DNA of 64,000 nucleotides from ZC4RG29 sp964521255 (GTDB taxonomy: Bacteria; Bacteroidota; Bacteroidia; Cytophagales; Cyclobacteriaceae), in assembly GCA_964521255.1 (NCBI GenBank), contig CAZFRM010000006.1, forward strand, positions 133,451 to 197,450, given 5' to 3'. A program made the position numbers and the translations under genes. The notes beneath the pieces were generated by a model that made no database searches, was not told where the DNA came from, and worked only from the letters and a program-made list of their open reading frames with translations. Below, piece after piece: positions 35,960-45,084 of this stretch; the first letter of the stretch is position 1; each line of letters opens with the position of its first letter.

Positions 35960-36008
35960 ACCCCTACTACCTTTCCCATTGTAGGTTTTGCCAGCAAAAA
36001 AATAAGTC

Positions 36009-38222
36009 ATGAAAACTGCACTTCAACAGCGATTAATATTGATTTCTAACAGGCTTCCATACCAATTACAGGAAAAGAAGAATAAGATTTCGCTAACGCA
36101 AAGTGATGGCGGATTAGTAACAGCGCTAAAAAGCTATTTTGAAAATGAAGAGGGCAAGGATGAATTCCACGAGAAACTTTGGATAGGATGTGCAGATTTT
36201 CCCGAAAAACGATGGGAGAAATATTTAAACCGGCAAAGTGACCCAAGCTATTTTAAAATTGAACCTTTATTTATAGAGAAAAGAATTTACAATAAATACT
36301 ACAATGGATTTTGCAACGCTACGCTTTGGCCGTTGTTTCATTATTTTCCGTCGTATGTTTTATATGAGGAAGAAACTTTTAAGCGCTATGAAGAGGTAAA
36401 TCATCTTTTTGCGGAAAAGATATTGTCTCTTTACAAGCCGGGTGATGTTATTTGGATTCATGATTATCAACTTTTTTTATTGCCAGCAATAATTCGTGAT
36501 AAAATTCCCGAAGCTACCATCGGATTTTTCCTGCACATACCTTTTCCATCTTACGAGGTCTTTCGTCTTTTGCATAGAAACTGGAAACAAAAAATCACAC
36601 AAGGAATGTTGGGCGCTGATCTTATCGGCTTCCATACGCATGAATATGTGCAACATTTTCTGAAAACAATGCGGATGGTATCAGGATACGATCACCAATA
36701 CCGTTCCATTGAAGCAGGTGACAGAACGGTTCGCGTTGATCTTTTCCCACTCGGGATTGATTACAAAAAATTTAATGAGGCCAGCCGCTCAGCCAGGGTC
36801 ATTGAAAAGAAGAATGAAATCCTGCAAAACTTTGGTGAACGCAAAATGATTTTTTCGGTTGATCGTCTGGACTATACAAAAGGTCTTACACATCGCTTAA
36901 TCGGTTTCGAGCATTTTTTACAAAATTATCCGGAATGGCACGATAAGGTAGTATTCGTTTTAGTGGTGATTCCTTCAAGACAAATTATTTCAAAGTATAA
37001 TGAAAGAAGAAAATTAATTGAAGAACATGTAGGGAGGATTAACGGAAAATATTCAACCCTTCAATGGCAACCCGTTATCTATCGGTATAGCCATCTGTCA
37101 TTTGATGAATTATGTTCGTTGTACCAATGCAGCAATGTAGCGTTGATTACACCTTTGCGTGACGGTATGAATCTCGTAGCCAAGGAGTATGTTGCGAGTC
37201 GCGTAAATAAGGACGGCGTTCTGATATTAAGCGAACTGGCAGGTGCAGCCAGTGAAATGGGAGAAGCGTTGTTAGTAAATCCTATGGATGAGGAGGAACT
37301 TTCAAATGCCATCAGTGAAGCATTGACAATGCCTGATGATGATCAGCATCAACGGATGAGCCTGATGCAGAAAAGACTAATCGACTACGATGTGATCAGG
37401 TGGGTTGATGACTTTTTATTCCAGCTCAAAGACATTAAAAAACATCAGTCTCTTGAACAGGGAAAATTTTTGTCCGTGTCATTGATAAATGAGGTTATAG
37501 AAAAATATAGAAATTCCTCATGCCGTTACATCTTTCTCGATTACGATGGTACCCTGGTTCCATTTGCAAAACATCCCTTGCAAGCTCGTCCGGGAAATGA
37601 GTTGTTAAAATTATTAACAGAGCTGAGCCATTGCAAAAAAACTTCATTAACAATCATTAGTGGCAGAGAGGGTACTATTTTGAATGAATGGTTTGGGCAC
37701 CTGCCTGTTAACATTGTAGCCGAACATGGCGGGGCAATACGAGAAGCGGGTCGCTCCTGGGTTTATGAAAATGGAAGCGATGAAGACTGGAAGTCGGCCA
37801 TACGCCCTACGCTTGAGCTATTTGCAACGCGTTGCCCGGGCTCTTTTGTAGAAGAAAAAAATCTCACACTCACCTGGCATTATCGAAATGTTGAACCTGA
37901 TCTGGGTTTTGTACGGTCTCGTGAGCTACTGGATAATCTTTATCACCTTATTCGCAATGCCAGCCTTCACATTATCGATGGCAATAAAGTTATTGAAGTA
38001 AGAGTAGCTGGAATTGATAAGGGAGTCGCCGCCAAAAAAATTATTGCTGACAGGCAGATTGATTTTATTCTGGCCATAGGTGACGACAGGACAGACGAGG
38101 ATATGTTTCGTGCATTGTCGGATAGTATAACCATTAAGGTTGGCTCAGGGCATACCCAGGCGAAGTATTGTTTGCCCAATCATAAAGAAGTTCTTCATTT
38201 TCTAAATCAACTTGTTCATTAA
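36009..38222 (+). CDS. Trehalose-6-phosphate synthase/phosphatase fusion
   Basis: This 737-residue fusion combines both steps of trehalose synthesis. The N-terminal GT20 domain (about 8-475) has ILISNRLPYQL, QSDGGLVTALKSYF, VIWIHDYQLFLLPA and FSVDRLDYTKGL, and binds UDP-glucose and glucose-6-phosphate. The C-terminal HAD phosphatase (from about 505) has the nucleophile motif FLDYDGTLVPF, TIISGREGTIL and AIGDDRTDEDMF. This OtsA-OtsB order is common in Bacteroidota. The next gene, 14 bases on, is a GH15 enzyme that could degrade trehalose. Confidence 0.95.
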   Translation: MKTALQQRLILISNRLPYQLQEKKNKISLTQSDGGLVTALKSYFENEEGKDEFHEKLWIGCADFPEKRWEKYLNRQSDPSYFKIEPLFIEKRIYNKYYNGFCNATLWPLFHYFPSYVLYEEETFKRYEEVNHLFAEKILSLYKPGDVIWIHDYQLFLLPAIIRDKIPEATIGFFLHIPFPSYEVFRLLHRNWKQKITQGMLGADLIGFHTHEYVQHFLKTMRMVSGYDHQYRSIEAGDRTVRVDLFPLGIDYKKFNEASRSARVIEKKNEILQNFGERKMIFSVDRLDYTKGLTHRLIGFEHFLQNYPEWHDKVVFVLVVIPSRQIISKYNERRKLIEEHVGRINGKYSTLQWQPVIYRYSHLSFDELCSLYQCSNVALITPLRDGMNLVAKEYVASRVNKDGVLILSELAGAASEMGEALLVNPMDEEELSNAISEALTMPDDDQHQRMSLMQKRLIDYDVIRWVDDFLFQLKDIKKHQSLEQGKFLSVSLINEVIEKYRNSSCRYIFLDYDGTLVPFAKHPLQARPGNELLKLLTELSHCKKTSLTIISGREGTILNEWFGHLPVNIVAEHGGAIREAGRSWVYENGSDEDWKSAIRPTLELFATRCPGSFVEEKNLTLTWHYRNVEPDLGFVRSRELLDNLYHLIRNASLHIIDGNKVIEVRVAGIDKGVAAKKIIADRQIDFILAIGDDRTDEDMFRALSDSITIKVGSGHTQAKYCLPNHKEVLHFLNQLVH

Positions 38223-38236
38223 TTAAAAAATCACAT

Positions 38237-40012
38237 ATGGCATCTCATCAATATGAAATGGGGGTGATAGGCAACTGCTCTTACATTGCCTACATAGACA
38301 AGAAAGCAAACATACAATGGATGTGTTTACCCCGGTTTGATAGCTCTTTTGTTTTTGGTTCTTTACTTGATGAAAAAAAAGGAGGAGAATTTTCGGTTAT
38401 ACCTTCCGGAGATTTTGAAAGCCGCCAATATTATATCAGCAATACAAATGTACTATGCACCGAGTTTAAATCTGAGCACGGAACTTTTCGCGTGGTTGAT
38501 TGTGCACCGCGCTTTTCTCAATATGAACGTTACTTCAAGCCTCTTATGCTGGTAAGAAAACTTGAAGTGCTTGAAGGAATGCCTCATGTTAAAGTGAGTT
38601 GCCGGCCAAGAAGCAACTATGGAGAAGTAACGCCTGATGTGGTGGTAGGCAGTAATCACTTAAGGTTCTTAAACTTTGATATGCAGGTAAGGTTGTCAAC
38701 GGATATCTCGATATCCAATATTATCGAAGACCAGCCGTTTGTTCTTGATCGTAACCGGTACCTTGTTTTTACCTATGGAGAACCTTTAGAGGCGCCGCTT
38801 AAACCTACAGCAGAAGATTTCATAAACAAGACTGTACGTTACTGGCAAACGTGGATTAAAAGTACGTATGTTCCTGATATGTACCAGGAGCAGGTTATCC
38901 GCTCAGCCCTTGTGTTAAAACTTCACCAGTACGAAGACACCGGAGGTATTATTGCATCGGGAACAACAAGCTTGCCTGAGCACAATGGAAGTTCACGCAC
39001 GTGGGATTATCGTTATTGCTGGTTTAGGGATTCGTATTATACATTGAAGGCGTTCAATGAATTGGGCCACTTTGATGAGCTCGAAAAATATTTTGATTAT
39101 ATACAAAATATTCTCATGAACGAAGATGGACGTATTCAACCCCTTTATTCCATCACAGGCAAAAAAGACATTGAAGAAGTTCATATGGATTTGCAAGGCT
39201 ATCTTAATAATCAGCCGGTGCGGGTAGGTAACAAAGCCTATGAGCAGATTCAAAACGATGTGTACGGCCAGATCCTGGTTGGTCTTTTGCCTCTGTTTAC
39301 CGATCAGCGTTTGACTTTTGCTGCAAAGACATCGTACAAAACTTTTGTAGGTCGTCTTTTAGATTGGATTGTAAAAACGTTGGATGAACCAGACGCAGGA
39401 CTTTGGGAATTCAGAAACGTAAAACAGGTACATACCTATACCATGTTGTTTCACTGGGCCGGAAGTAAAGCGGCTGCTAAGATTGGACGTATTATGACAG
39501 ATGGTGGTCTTGTTCGTAAAGCTGAAAAGATTGCACAAGAAGCTGCATCGAGAATTGAAAAATCATACGATGCCAATCGCGGTGTATACTCCCAGGCTAT
39601 GGGCTCTGAAAACCTCGATGCCAGTACGCTCAAACTAATAACCATGAACTACCTTGATGTTCGTTCAGATAAGGCTCAGCAACATCTCAAACAATTGGAG
39701 TCCAAATTAAAAACGCACCAGGGACTTTTCTATCGTTACGTTCATCCTGATGATTTTGGAATTCCTGAAGCTACATTTTTAGTTTGTGCCTTTTGGTATG
39801 TAGATGCGCTTGCTTGTGTGGGAAGAATTGACGATGCTATAAAAACATTAGAAGGTATTCTTCCTTACGCCAATCATCTCGGAATTTTTAGCGAAGATGT
39901 AGGGATGGATGGATCGCAATGGGGCAATTTTCCTCAGACGTATAGTCATGTAGGATTAATTAATGCAGTATTCCGCATATCCAAAAAATTGGATTTGCCT
40001 ACTTTTAAATGA
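38237..40012 (+). CDS. GH15 glucoamylase/trehalase-like enzyme
   Basis: This 591-residue protein matches GH15: GNCSYIAYIDKKANIQWMCL with PRFDSSFVFGSLLD at the start, and the catalytic region TTSLPEHNGSSRTWDYRYCW followed by FRDSYYTLKAF, with a further acidic motif near the end (FSEDVGMDGSQWGNFPQ). The family hydrolyses alpha-1,4-glucans or trehalose. No signal peptide is seen, so it is cytoplasmic. Sitting 14 bases after the trehalose synthase fusion, it could be a trehalase that balances the pool, but glucan hydrolysis fits as well. Confidence 0.9.
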   Translation: MASHQYEMGVIGNCSYIAYIDKKANIQWMCLPRFDSSFVFGSLLDEKKGGEFSVIPSGDFESRQYYISNTNVLCTEFKSEHGTFRVVDCAPRFSQYERYFKPLMLVRKLEVLEGMPHVKVSCRPRSNYGEVTPDVVVGSNHLRFLNFDMQVRLSTDISISNIIEDQPFVLDRNRYLVFTYGEPLEAPLKPTAEDFINKTVRYWQTWIKSTYVPDMYQEQVIRSALVLKLHQYEDTGGIIASGTTSLPEHNGSSRTWDYRYCWFRDSYYTLKAFNELGHFDELEKYFDYIQNILMNEDGRIQPLYSITGKKDIEEVHMDLQGYLNNQPVRVGNKAYEQIQNDVYGQILVGLLPLFTDQRLTFAAKTSYKTFVGRLLDWIVKTLDEPDAGLWEFRNVKQVHTYTMLFHWAGSKAAAKIGRIMTDGGLVRKAEKIAQEAASRIEKSYDANRGVYSQAMGSENLDASTLKLITMNYLDVRSDKAQQHLKQLESKLKTHQGLFYRYVHPDDFGIPEATFLVCAFWYVDALACVGRIDDAIKTLEGILPYANHLGIFSEDVGMDGSQWGNFPQTYSHVGLINAVFRISKKLDLPTFK

Positions 40013-40084
40013 TAGCGGATAGTTATTGTTAGCGGTCAGCTTAACTTAAAAGGACACCTCTAAAAATAAGAACCTATTGACTGA

Positions 40085-40621
40085 ATGAAAGTAGTTGCAG
40101 AAACGGAAAGACTAATTATAAGAGAAATACTTTTGACAGACGTTGTTGGAATGTTTGAACTTCACTCTGATCCAGAAGTTCATACATTTTTAGGTAATAA
40201 AACGGTAACAAGCAAAGAGCAAATAATTGAAATTATAAATTTTGTCAGACAACAATATATTGATTACGGTGTTGGACGTTGGGCAATCATTGACAAAAAA
40301 ACTAATGAATTTATAGGTTGGACAGGATTGGAATTTGTAACGAACGAAACTAACAATCATAAAAACTATTACGATCTTGGGTATAGACTTATAAAAAGAT
40401 TTTGGGGACAAGGAATTGCAACTGAGTCAGCATTTGCTTCATTAGACTATGCTTTCGACAAACTAAATGCAAATGAAGTCTATGCCATGGCGGACTGTCT
40501 AAATGAAGGTTCAAACAAAATTCTAAAAAAAGTCGGACTGAAATTTATTGAAACATTTGATCTTGAAGGAATCAAACATAATTGGTATAGAATAGACAGA
40601 ACCGAATATGAAAACTATTAA
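40085..40621 (+). CDS. GNAT-family N-acetyltransferase (RimJ/RimL-like)
   Basis: This 178-residue protein begins VVAETERLIIREILLTDV (the RimJ/RimL-type beta strand) and has the acetyl-CoA-binding loop KRFWGQGIATESAFASLDYA followed by NEVYAMADCLNEGSNKILKK. It acetylates an amino group of an unknown substrate. The gene is AT-rich compared with its neighbours (many AAA, AAT and ATA codons), and short repeat-like words flank it (TAGCGG near 40012-40035 and AACGGATAACGAT near 40620), which may point to transfer. Confidence 0.85.
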   Translation: MKVVAETERLIIREILLTDVVGMFELHSDPEVHTFLGNKTVTSKEQIIEIINFVRQQYIDYGVGRWAIIDKKTNEFIGWTGLEFVTNETNNHKNYYDLGYRLIKRFWGQGIATESAFASLDYAFDKLNANEVYAMADCLNEGSNKILKKVGLKFIETFDLEGIKHNWYRIDRTEYENY

Positions 40622-40641
40622 CGGATAACGATTAACTAATA

Positions 40642-41211
40642 ATGCCCGATCAATTTTCTTTTAAACCACTCACATCGGAAACATGGAAGGCCTTTGAAAA
40701 ACTTTTTGGCCCGAGAGGTGCATGTGGCGGTTGCTGGTGCATGACCTGGCGATTGTACAAGAAGGATTACGACAAGAGCAAAGGAGAGGGAAATAAAAAG
40801 GCAATTCAAAAACTGGTAAAAAAGAATGAACCCATTGGTATGTTAGCTTTTCACAGAGAAGATCCGGCAGGATGGTGTGCCATTGCGCCGCGTGAAAAGT
40901 ATATTCGATTGGAGAAGTCACGAGCATTAAAACCCATAGATGATCAACCGGCGTGGTCTGTTTCATGTTTTTTTATTTCGAAACCTTATAGGCGAAAAGG
41001 TTTATCTGTAAAACTTCTAAAAGCGGCGATGAAATTTGCCAATGAACAAGGCGCTAAAATTGTTGAAGCTTATCCGGTTGAGCCAAAGAATAAAAATATG
41101 CCGGATGTTTTTGCATGGACTGGTTTGGTTTCAACATTTATAAAAGCAGGATTTAAAGAAGCTAAACGTTACTCACCTTCTCGTCCTATTCTTCGATATT
41201 ATTTTAAGTAG
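40642..41211 (+). CDS. GNAT-family N-acetyltransferase
   Basis: This 189-residue protein has the GNAT A motif as CFFISKPYRRKGLSVKLLKA, after an N-terminal region with the Cys-rich GPRGACGGCWCMTWR. It ends with a Trp/Arg-rich tail (FKEAKRYSPSRPILRYYF). The CGGCWC stretch is a hallmark of one subfamily, whose substrate is unknown. It lies 20 bases downstream of the other acetyltransferase but has a less AT-rich composition. Confidence 0.85.
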   Translation: MPDQFSFKPLTSETWKAFEKLFGPRGACGGCWCMTWRLYKKDYDKSKGEGNKKAIQKLVKKNEPIGMLAFHREDPAGWCAIAPREKYIRLEKSRALKPIDDQPAWSVSCFFISKPYRRKGLSVKLLKAAMKFANEQGAKIVEAYPVEPKNKNMPDVFAWTGLVSTFIKAGFKEAKRYSPSRPILRYYFK

Positions 41212-41274
41212 AATCTTAAAAATGCTCACCCAATTCACGGGATTCGGTTAATAAGAATACTTAATGTGAGAAGA

Positions 41275-41282
41275 TAAATTTG
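41275..41282 (+). promoter_or_regulatory. Putative -7 box (TAAATTTG)
   Basis: TAAATTTG matches TANNTTTG and lies 44 bases before the ATG at 41327. No clear -33 TTG is at the right distance. Confidence 0.35.
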
Positions 41283-41326
41283 AGATAAGCAGGTATCTTC
41301 AATATTATAATCTCAAAGCCAATGCT

Positions 41327-41695
41327 ATGAAAAATCTTATGATCCTATTGCTGTTTATTTCCTCAGTGGCTTTAGCACAATCAACCGAAGAAAAAAAGGA
41401 TAGCCTGTACATTGTTACATACACTACAGGATCTTTGTGGGATAAAACAAAGTCACCGGTGGAGCAACAGTACTTCAAAGAGCATTCGGCGTTTATGGGG
41501 AAAATAAGAAAAGATGGTATTACGAAATTTGGCGCCCGCTATGCTGATAAGGGAATTATTGTAATCAGCGCCTCATCATTAAAAGCTGCTCAGGAAATTA
41601 TTTTAAGTGATAACGCCATTACCAATAAACTTTTTGACGCCGATATTCAAAAGCTAAATGTATTTTTTGATGGTTGTGTCGAAAAATCAAAATGA
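41327..41695 (+). CDS. Secreted YciI-like domain protein
   Basis: This 122-residue protein has a signal peptide (NLMILLLFISSVALAQ) and a ferredoxin-like YciI/dimeric alpha-beta-barrel domain (YIVTYTTGSLWDKTKSPVEQ, then EHSAFMGKIRKDGI and AAQEIILSDNA). Its role is unknown; relatives include chlorite dismutase-like and small dimeric proteins. It is convergent with the following gene, with four bases between them. Confidence 0.75.
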   Translation: MKNLMILLLFISSVALAQSTEEKKDSLYIVTYTTGSLWDKTKSPVEQQYFKEHSAFMGKIRKDGITKFGARYADKGIIVISASSLKAAQEIILSDNAITNKLFDADIQKLNVFFDGCVEKSK

Positions 41696-41699
41696 ATTG

Positions 41700-42461
41700 T
41701 TACGGTGAAGGACTCACGGATGTCCATCCGCCATCAATTATTAAATACTGACCTGTAATATGATTTGACAGTGGAGAAAGAAAAAAAAGTGCTGCGTTGG
41801 CAATATCTTTCACGGTTGCTGGTCGTCCCATCGGTGTAATGCTTGACCATGTTTTTTCATACGCTACGTCTTGTTCGGTTCGTTCAGTAAGCGTGGCGCC
41901 CGGGGCAATTGCATTTACGGATATTTTTAGTGGAGATAATTCTAACACTAATGTTTTGGCCAGCATCTCCAATGCCGCTTTCGTCATTCCGTACGCAGCT
42001 AGTTGTTTGTGTGCCTGATGACCGGTGACGGATGACATGAATAAAATTCTTCCACCACTTCCCTGTTTCTTCATTTGTTTTGAAGCCTCCTGCGCCAAAA
42101 AGAAATTGCCAAAGAGATTTACCTTCATCACCTGGTTAAAATCCTGCGGCTTGTAATCGAGGAAATCTCCGAATAAGGTAATGCCGGCATTTCCTACTGC
42201 CATAGTGAGTTTTCCGAATTCTTTTGCCGCTACCTTAATCATTGATTGAATGAAAGAAAGATCAGACGCGTCTCCGGACATAGGTATACAAATTCCTCCC
42301 TCGGCTTTAATCTTTTTCGCAGCATTGATGGCTAAGGATTCATCAATGTCATTAAGAATGACCGAGCCTCCTTGCTCACACAACTGACGACAAATTTCAA
42401 ACCCAATTCCTTGCCCTGCCCCGGTCACTATTGCTACTTCGTTTTCAAATAGTTTTGACAT
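41700..42461 (-). CDS. SDR-family oxidoreductase
   Basis: This encodes 253 residues from the ATG at 42461, which begins SKLFENEVAIVTGAGQGIGF (glycine-rich NAD(P) motif TGAxxGIG). The catalytic Tyr/Lys pair is in AAYGMTKAALEMLAKTLV, with Ser in FMSSVTGHQ. The end GQYLIIDGGW is usual for FabG-like SDRs. The long frame upstream of this ATG has no family sequence and would cover the divergent operator region. It is divergent to the MarR gene and probably controlled by it; its substrate is unknown. Confidence 0.92.
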   Translation of the reverse strand: MSKLFENEVAIVTGAGQGIGFEICRQLCEQGGSVILNDIDESLAINAAKKIKAEGGICIPMSGDASDLSFIQSMIKVAAKEFGKLTMAVGNAGITLFGDFLDYKPQDFNQVMKVNLFGNFFLAQEASKQMKKQGSGGRILFMSSVTGHQAHKQLAAYGMTKAALEMLAKTLVLELSPLKISVNAIAPGATLTERTEQDVAYEKTWSSITPMGRPATVKDIANAALFFLSPLSNHITGQYLIIDGGWTSVSPSP

Positions 42462-42525
42462 TTTTGTTTCATTCTCTCCACTCAAATTAGTGCTAATTTT
42501 CAATTTATTACAATCAATGTGAACG

Positions 42526-42539
42526 ATAGTATAGACAAC
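42526..42539. promoter_or_regulatory. Putative MarR operator between SDR and marR genes
   Basis: ATAGTATAGACAAC matches the perfect palindrome GTTGTATATACAAC, found after the MarR gene at 43041-43054, at 11 of 14 positions. It sits between the divergent SDR and MarR starts, where autoregulation would be expected. Not tested. Confidence 0.5.
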
Positions 42540-42573
42540 ATTAGTTATTACATTTGTCAAGCACCAGATAATT

Positions 42574-43023
42574 ATGTCAATAGAAAAAGAAATCGACCAG
42601 GAGAAATTTGCCAGTGAGCACGAAAAAGCAGCGATAAACATTTTATTTACCGGGAGCTGGTTGTACAACCTTAACGCTGCACGGTTGAAAAATCATGGTA
42701 TTACACCTGAACAATTTAATGTCTTGCGAATTTTGCGCGGAAATAACCCTAAACCAATGATGCTGGCAGATGTTACTTGCCGCATGATCGATAAAAGCAG
42801 TAATGCAACACGACTTGTTGAAAAACTTCGTCAAAAAGGTCTTGTTGAACGGGAGATATGCGAGGATAACCGTCGTCAGGTGGACATTTCAATAACGGCC
42901 AAAGGTTTGACCATTCTGGGTAAAATTGATAAGCAAGCTCAACAATGGAACGAAATCCTTGGAAATATCACTAAAACCGAGGCCCGGGAATTGAACCGGA
43001 TCCTTGATAAGCTGAGGGCTTAA
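42574..43023 (+). CDS. MarR-family transcriptional regulator
   Basis: This 149-residue protein has the MarR winged-helix layout: an N-terminal dimerisation helix, KNHGITPEQFNVLRILRGNN, the recognition helix in MIDKSSNATRLVEKLRQKGL with VEREICEDNRRQVDISIT (the wing), and a C-terminal helix ELNRILDKLRA. It likely controls the divergent SDR gene and perhaps the pirin genes that follow. Both flanks hold GTTGTATA-type palindromic sites. Confidence 0.92.
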   Translation: MSIEKEIDQEKFASEHEKAAINILFTGSWLYNLNAARLKNHGITPEQFNVLRILRGNNPKPMMLADVTCRMIDKSSNATRLVEKLRQKGLVEREICEDNRRQVDISITAKGLTILGKIDKQAQQWNEILGNITKTEARELNRILDKLRA

Positions 43024-43035
43024 AAAAAATTATAA

Positions 43036-43059
43036 CAATTGTTGTATATACAACTATTG
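43036..43059. promoter_or_regulatory. Palindromic operator-like site upstream of the pirin genes
   Basis: GTTGTATATACAAC (43041-43054) is a perfect 14-base palindrome, extended to 24 bases with one mismatched pair (CAATT at the left, TATTG at the right). It lies between the MarR and pirin genes and resembles the site between SDR and MarR, so MarR may control both. Confidence 0.55.
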
Positions 43060-43174
43060 TATGAACTTTAATTTAAAATATCCGTTGTAACAGGTGGCTG
43101 CCGAATAAGGGAATGAGGAAAAGAGGATTAAGGTTAAGCTGTTGAAAACGTTTACAATAAAAACTAAACTATAT

Positions 43175-43882
43175 ATGAAAACTGTATTGCACAAAGCTGA
43201 AACAAGAGGGCACGCCAATCATGGCTGGCTGGATTCTCACCACACCTTTAGTTTCGCCAATTATTACGATCCGGCCCGCATCCAATTCGGGGCGCTAAGA
43301 GTTTTAAATGATGACCAGGTAGCGGGTGGCCGTGGATTCGGAGAGCATCCACATGATAACATGGAGATTGTTTCCATTCCATTATCCGGCGATCTCGAAC
43401 ATAAAGACAGTATGGGAAATAAGACTGTGATCCGTCAGGGTGATGTGCAAATAATGAGTGCCGGCACTGGTATACAGCATTCGGAGTATAATAAGAACAA
43501 GGATGAAAAAGTAAACTTTCTGCAAATATGGGTTTTCCCGAAGGAAAGGAATATTGAACCTCGTTATGATCAAAAAACTTTTACTCCGGAAGGCAGAGTA
43601 AATAAACTTCAGGAAGTTGTCACGCCAGCAAAGGATAGTGAAGGTGTTTGGATTAATCAGGATGCATGGTTTCACCTTGGTAACCTAAAAAAAGATTTCA
43701 AGACGTCTTACGAGGTGAAGAAAAAAGGAAATGGAGTTTATGTTTTTGTATTAGAAGGAGATGTAACCATTGAAGGCCAATCATTGAACAAGCGCGATGG
43801 GCTTGGTATTTGGGAGGTAGACAAACTTGACATAGAAGTGAAGCGTGATGCTGAAATTCTATTAATGGAAGTGCCAATGTAA
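43175..43882 (+). CDS. Pirin-family protein (YhhW-like)
   Basis: This 235-residue bicupin starts at ATG 43175 with KAETRGHANHGWLDSHHTFS. It has FGEHPHDNMEIVSIPLSGDL with metal-binding His residues and GTGIQHSEYNKNKDE, typical of pirins of the YhhW group, some of which act as quercetin dioxygenases. A TTG at 43142 would add eleven residues. It follows the MarR gene and precedes a second pirin. Confidence 0.92.
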   Translation: MKTVLHKAETRGHANHGWLDSHHTFSFANYYDPARIQFGALRVLNDDQVAGGRGFGEHPHDNMEIVSIPLSGDLEHKDSMGNKTVIRQGDVQIMSAGTGIQHSEYNKNKDEKVNFLQIWVFPKERNIEPRYDQKTFTPEGRVNKLQEVVTPAKDSEGVWINQDAWFHLGNLKKDFKTSYEVKKKGNGVYVFVLEGDVTIEGQSLNKRDGLGIWEVDKLDIEVKRDAEILLMEVPM

Positions 43883-43908
43883 TTAAGAAAAGGAAGGAGA
43901 ATATTTTT

Positions 43909-44778
43909 ATGAGAAAGAACAGATCAGTATCAGAAGTATTGTATGGGCAAATGGTAGATATGGGAGGGTTACTGGTGCGTCAGCCATTTCCTACATCCCG
44001 TGTTGATCACATAGATCCGTTTTTATTATTGCATCATTTTAACGGAAAGGTTCCAACGCATGTTGAACCTGATCACGCAGGTGTAGGGCCACATCCACAT
44101 CGTGGTTTTTCTCCCGTGACCTTTATTTTTAAGGGTGGTGTTCATCATCGTGATAGCCGTGGAAACGACAGTACCATTTATGAAGGCGTCCAATGGATGA
44201 ACGCGGGCATGGGAATTATTCACAGCGAACGTCCTCCACACGATATCATGGAACGTGGAGGCCGCCAGGAAATCATTCAATTATGGATTAACACACCTGC
44301 GCGTTATAAAATGGATCAGCCTGCATATTATCCCTTACCAATTGACATGATCACAAAAGTGAAAATGGATGATGATAAGATAATAGTAAATGTTGTTGCA
44401 GGTGAATTGGCTGGAGTTAAAGGATCAATTCCAACGTTGAGTCCTGTTAACGCAGCAACGATTGATGCAAAGAGGGGAGGAAAAGTTTTTATCGAATTGC
44501 CCGCCAGCCATAGTGCTTTTATCTATTTATTAGATGGCAAGCTCAGTATCGATGGCTATGGCCTCACGGATGCTTTAAATGCCGTGAATTTCAAAACTGA
44601 TGGTGAGGGTATTGGCTTCGAAGCACTGGAGGATACAAGAGTTCTGTTATTATCCGGAGAACCGTTGAATGAAAAGGTTGTGTCTCATGGTCCATTTGTT
44701 ATGAATGACGAAACGCAGATACTTGAAGCTATGCGTGACTATCAGATGGGAAAGATGGGAATGTTAATTGAAGACTAA
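43909..44778 (+). CDS. Pirin-family protein
   Basis: This 289-residue pirin has the longer two-cupin form: GLLVRQPFPTSRVDHIDPF, DHAGVGPHPHRGFSPVTFIF (metal His) and NAGMGIIHSERPPHDI. It differs from the preceding pirin, and is 26 bases downstream, so the two are likely co-transcribed. Pirins are iron-binding proteins of varied role; no partner or substrate can be deduced. Confidence 0.92.
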   Translation: MRKNRSVSEVLYGQMVDMGGLLVRQPFPTSRVDHIDPFLLLHHFNGKVPTHVEPDHAGVGPHPHRGFSPVTFIFKGGVHHRDSRGNDSTIYEGVQWMNAGMGIIHSERPPHDIMERGGRQEIIQLWINTPARYKMDQPAYYPLPIDMITKVKMDDDKIIVNVVAGELAGVKGSIPTLSPVNAATIDAKRGGKVFIELPASHSAFIYLLDGKLSIDGYGLTDALNAVNFKTDGEGIGFEALEDTRVLLLSGEPLNEKVVSHGPFVMNDETQILEAMRDYQMGKMGMLIED

Positions 44779-44787
44779 AAGTAAAGC

Positions 44788-44815
44788 CACCTCAGCCTGG
44801 TTACCGGCTGGGGTG
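44788..44815 (+). terminator. Stable hairpin after the pirin genes
   Basis: CACCTCAGCC (44788-44797) pairs with GGCTGGGGTG (44806-44815) with one G:T pair, around TGGTTACC. It lies ten bases after the pirin stop. No strong T run follows, so it may be a processing or weak termination site. Confidence 0.55.
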
Positions 44816-45084
44816 TGCTTAAAATTGGAAAATTCACAATAGAAAAAATCATTAATCAAATCGAAAGTGTCTATCCAGTGCATTGAGTTATTTCATTAAT
44901 TAGGAACGAAAATCATACAAACAAAAAGGAGGTTTATTTGTTCTTGAGTTATTAATCTATTTCCCTGCAGCGAATCCTGGATTTATATTATTCAATATCA
45001 TTCATTTTTCTTACATACAATCGAAGCGATGATATTAAATAGTTAAATTAGAAATAGACGGTTCCCAAATACCGCATCAACAAC
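44816..45084 (+). other. Intergenic stretch without a visible gene
   Basis: AT-rich, with no ORF of note and no repeat I could find, before the histidine kinase at 45085. Confidence 0.4.
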
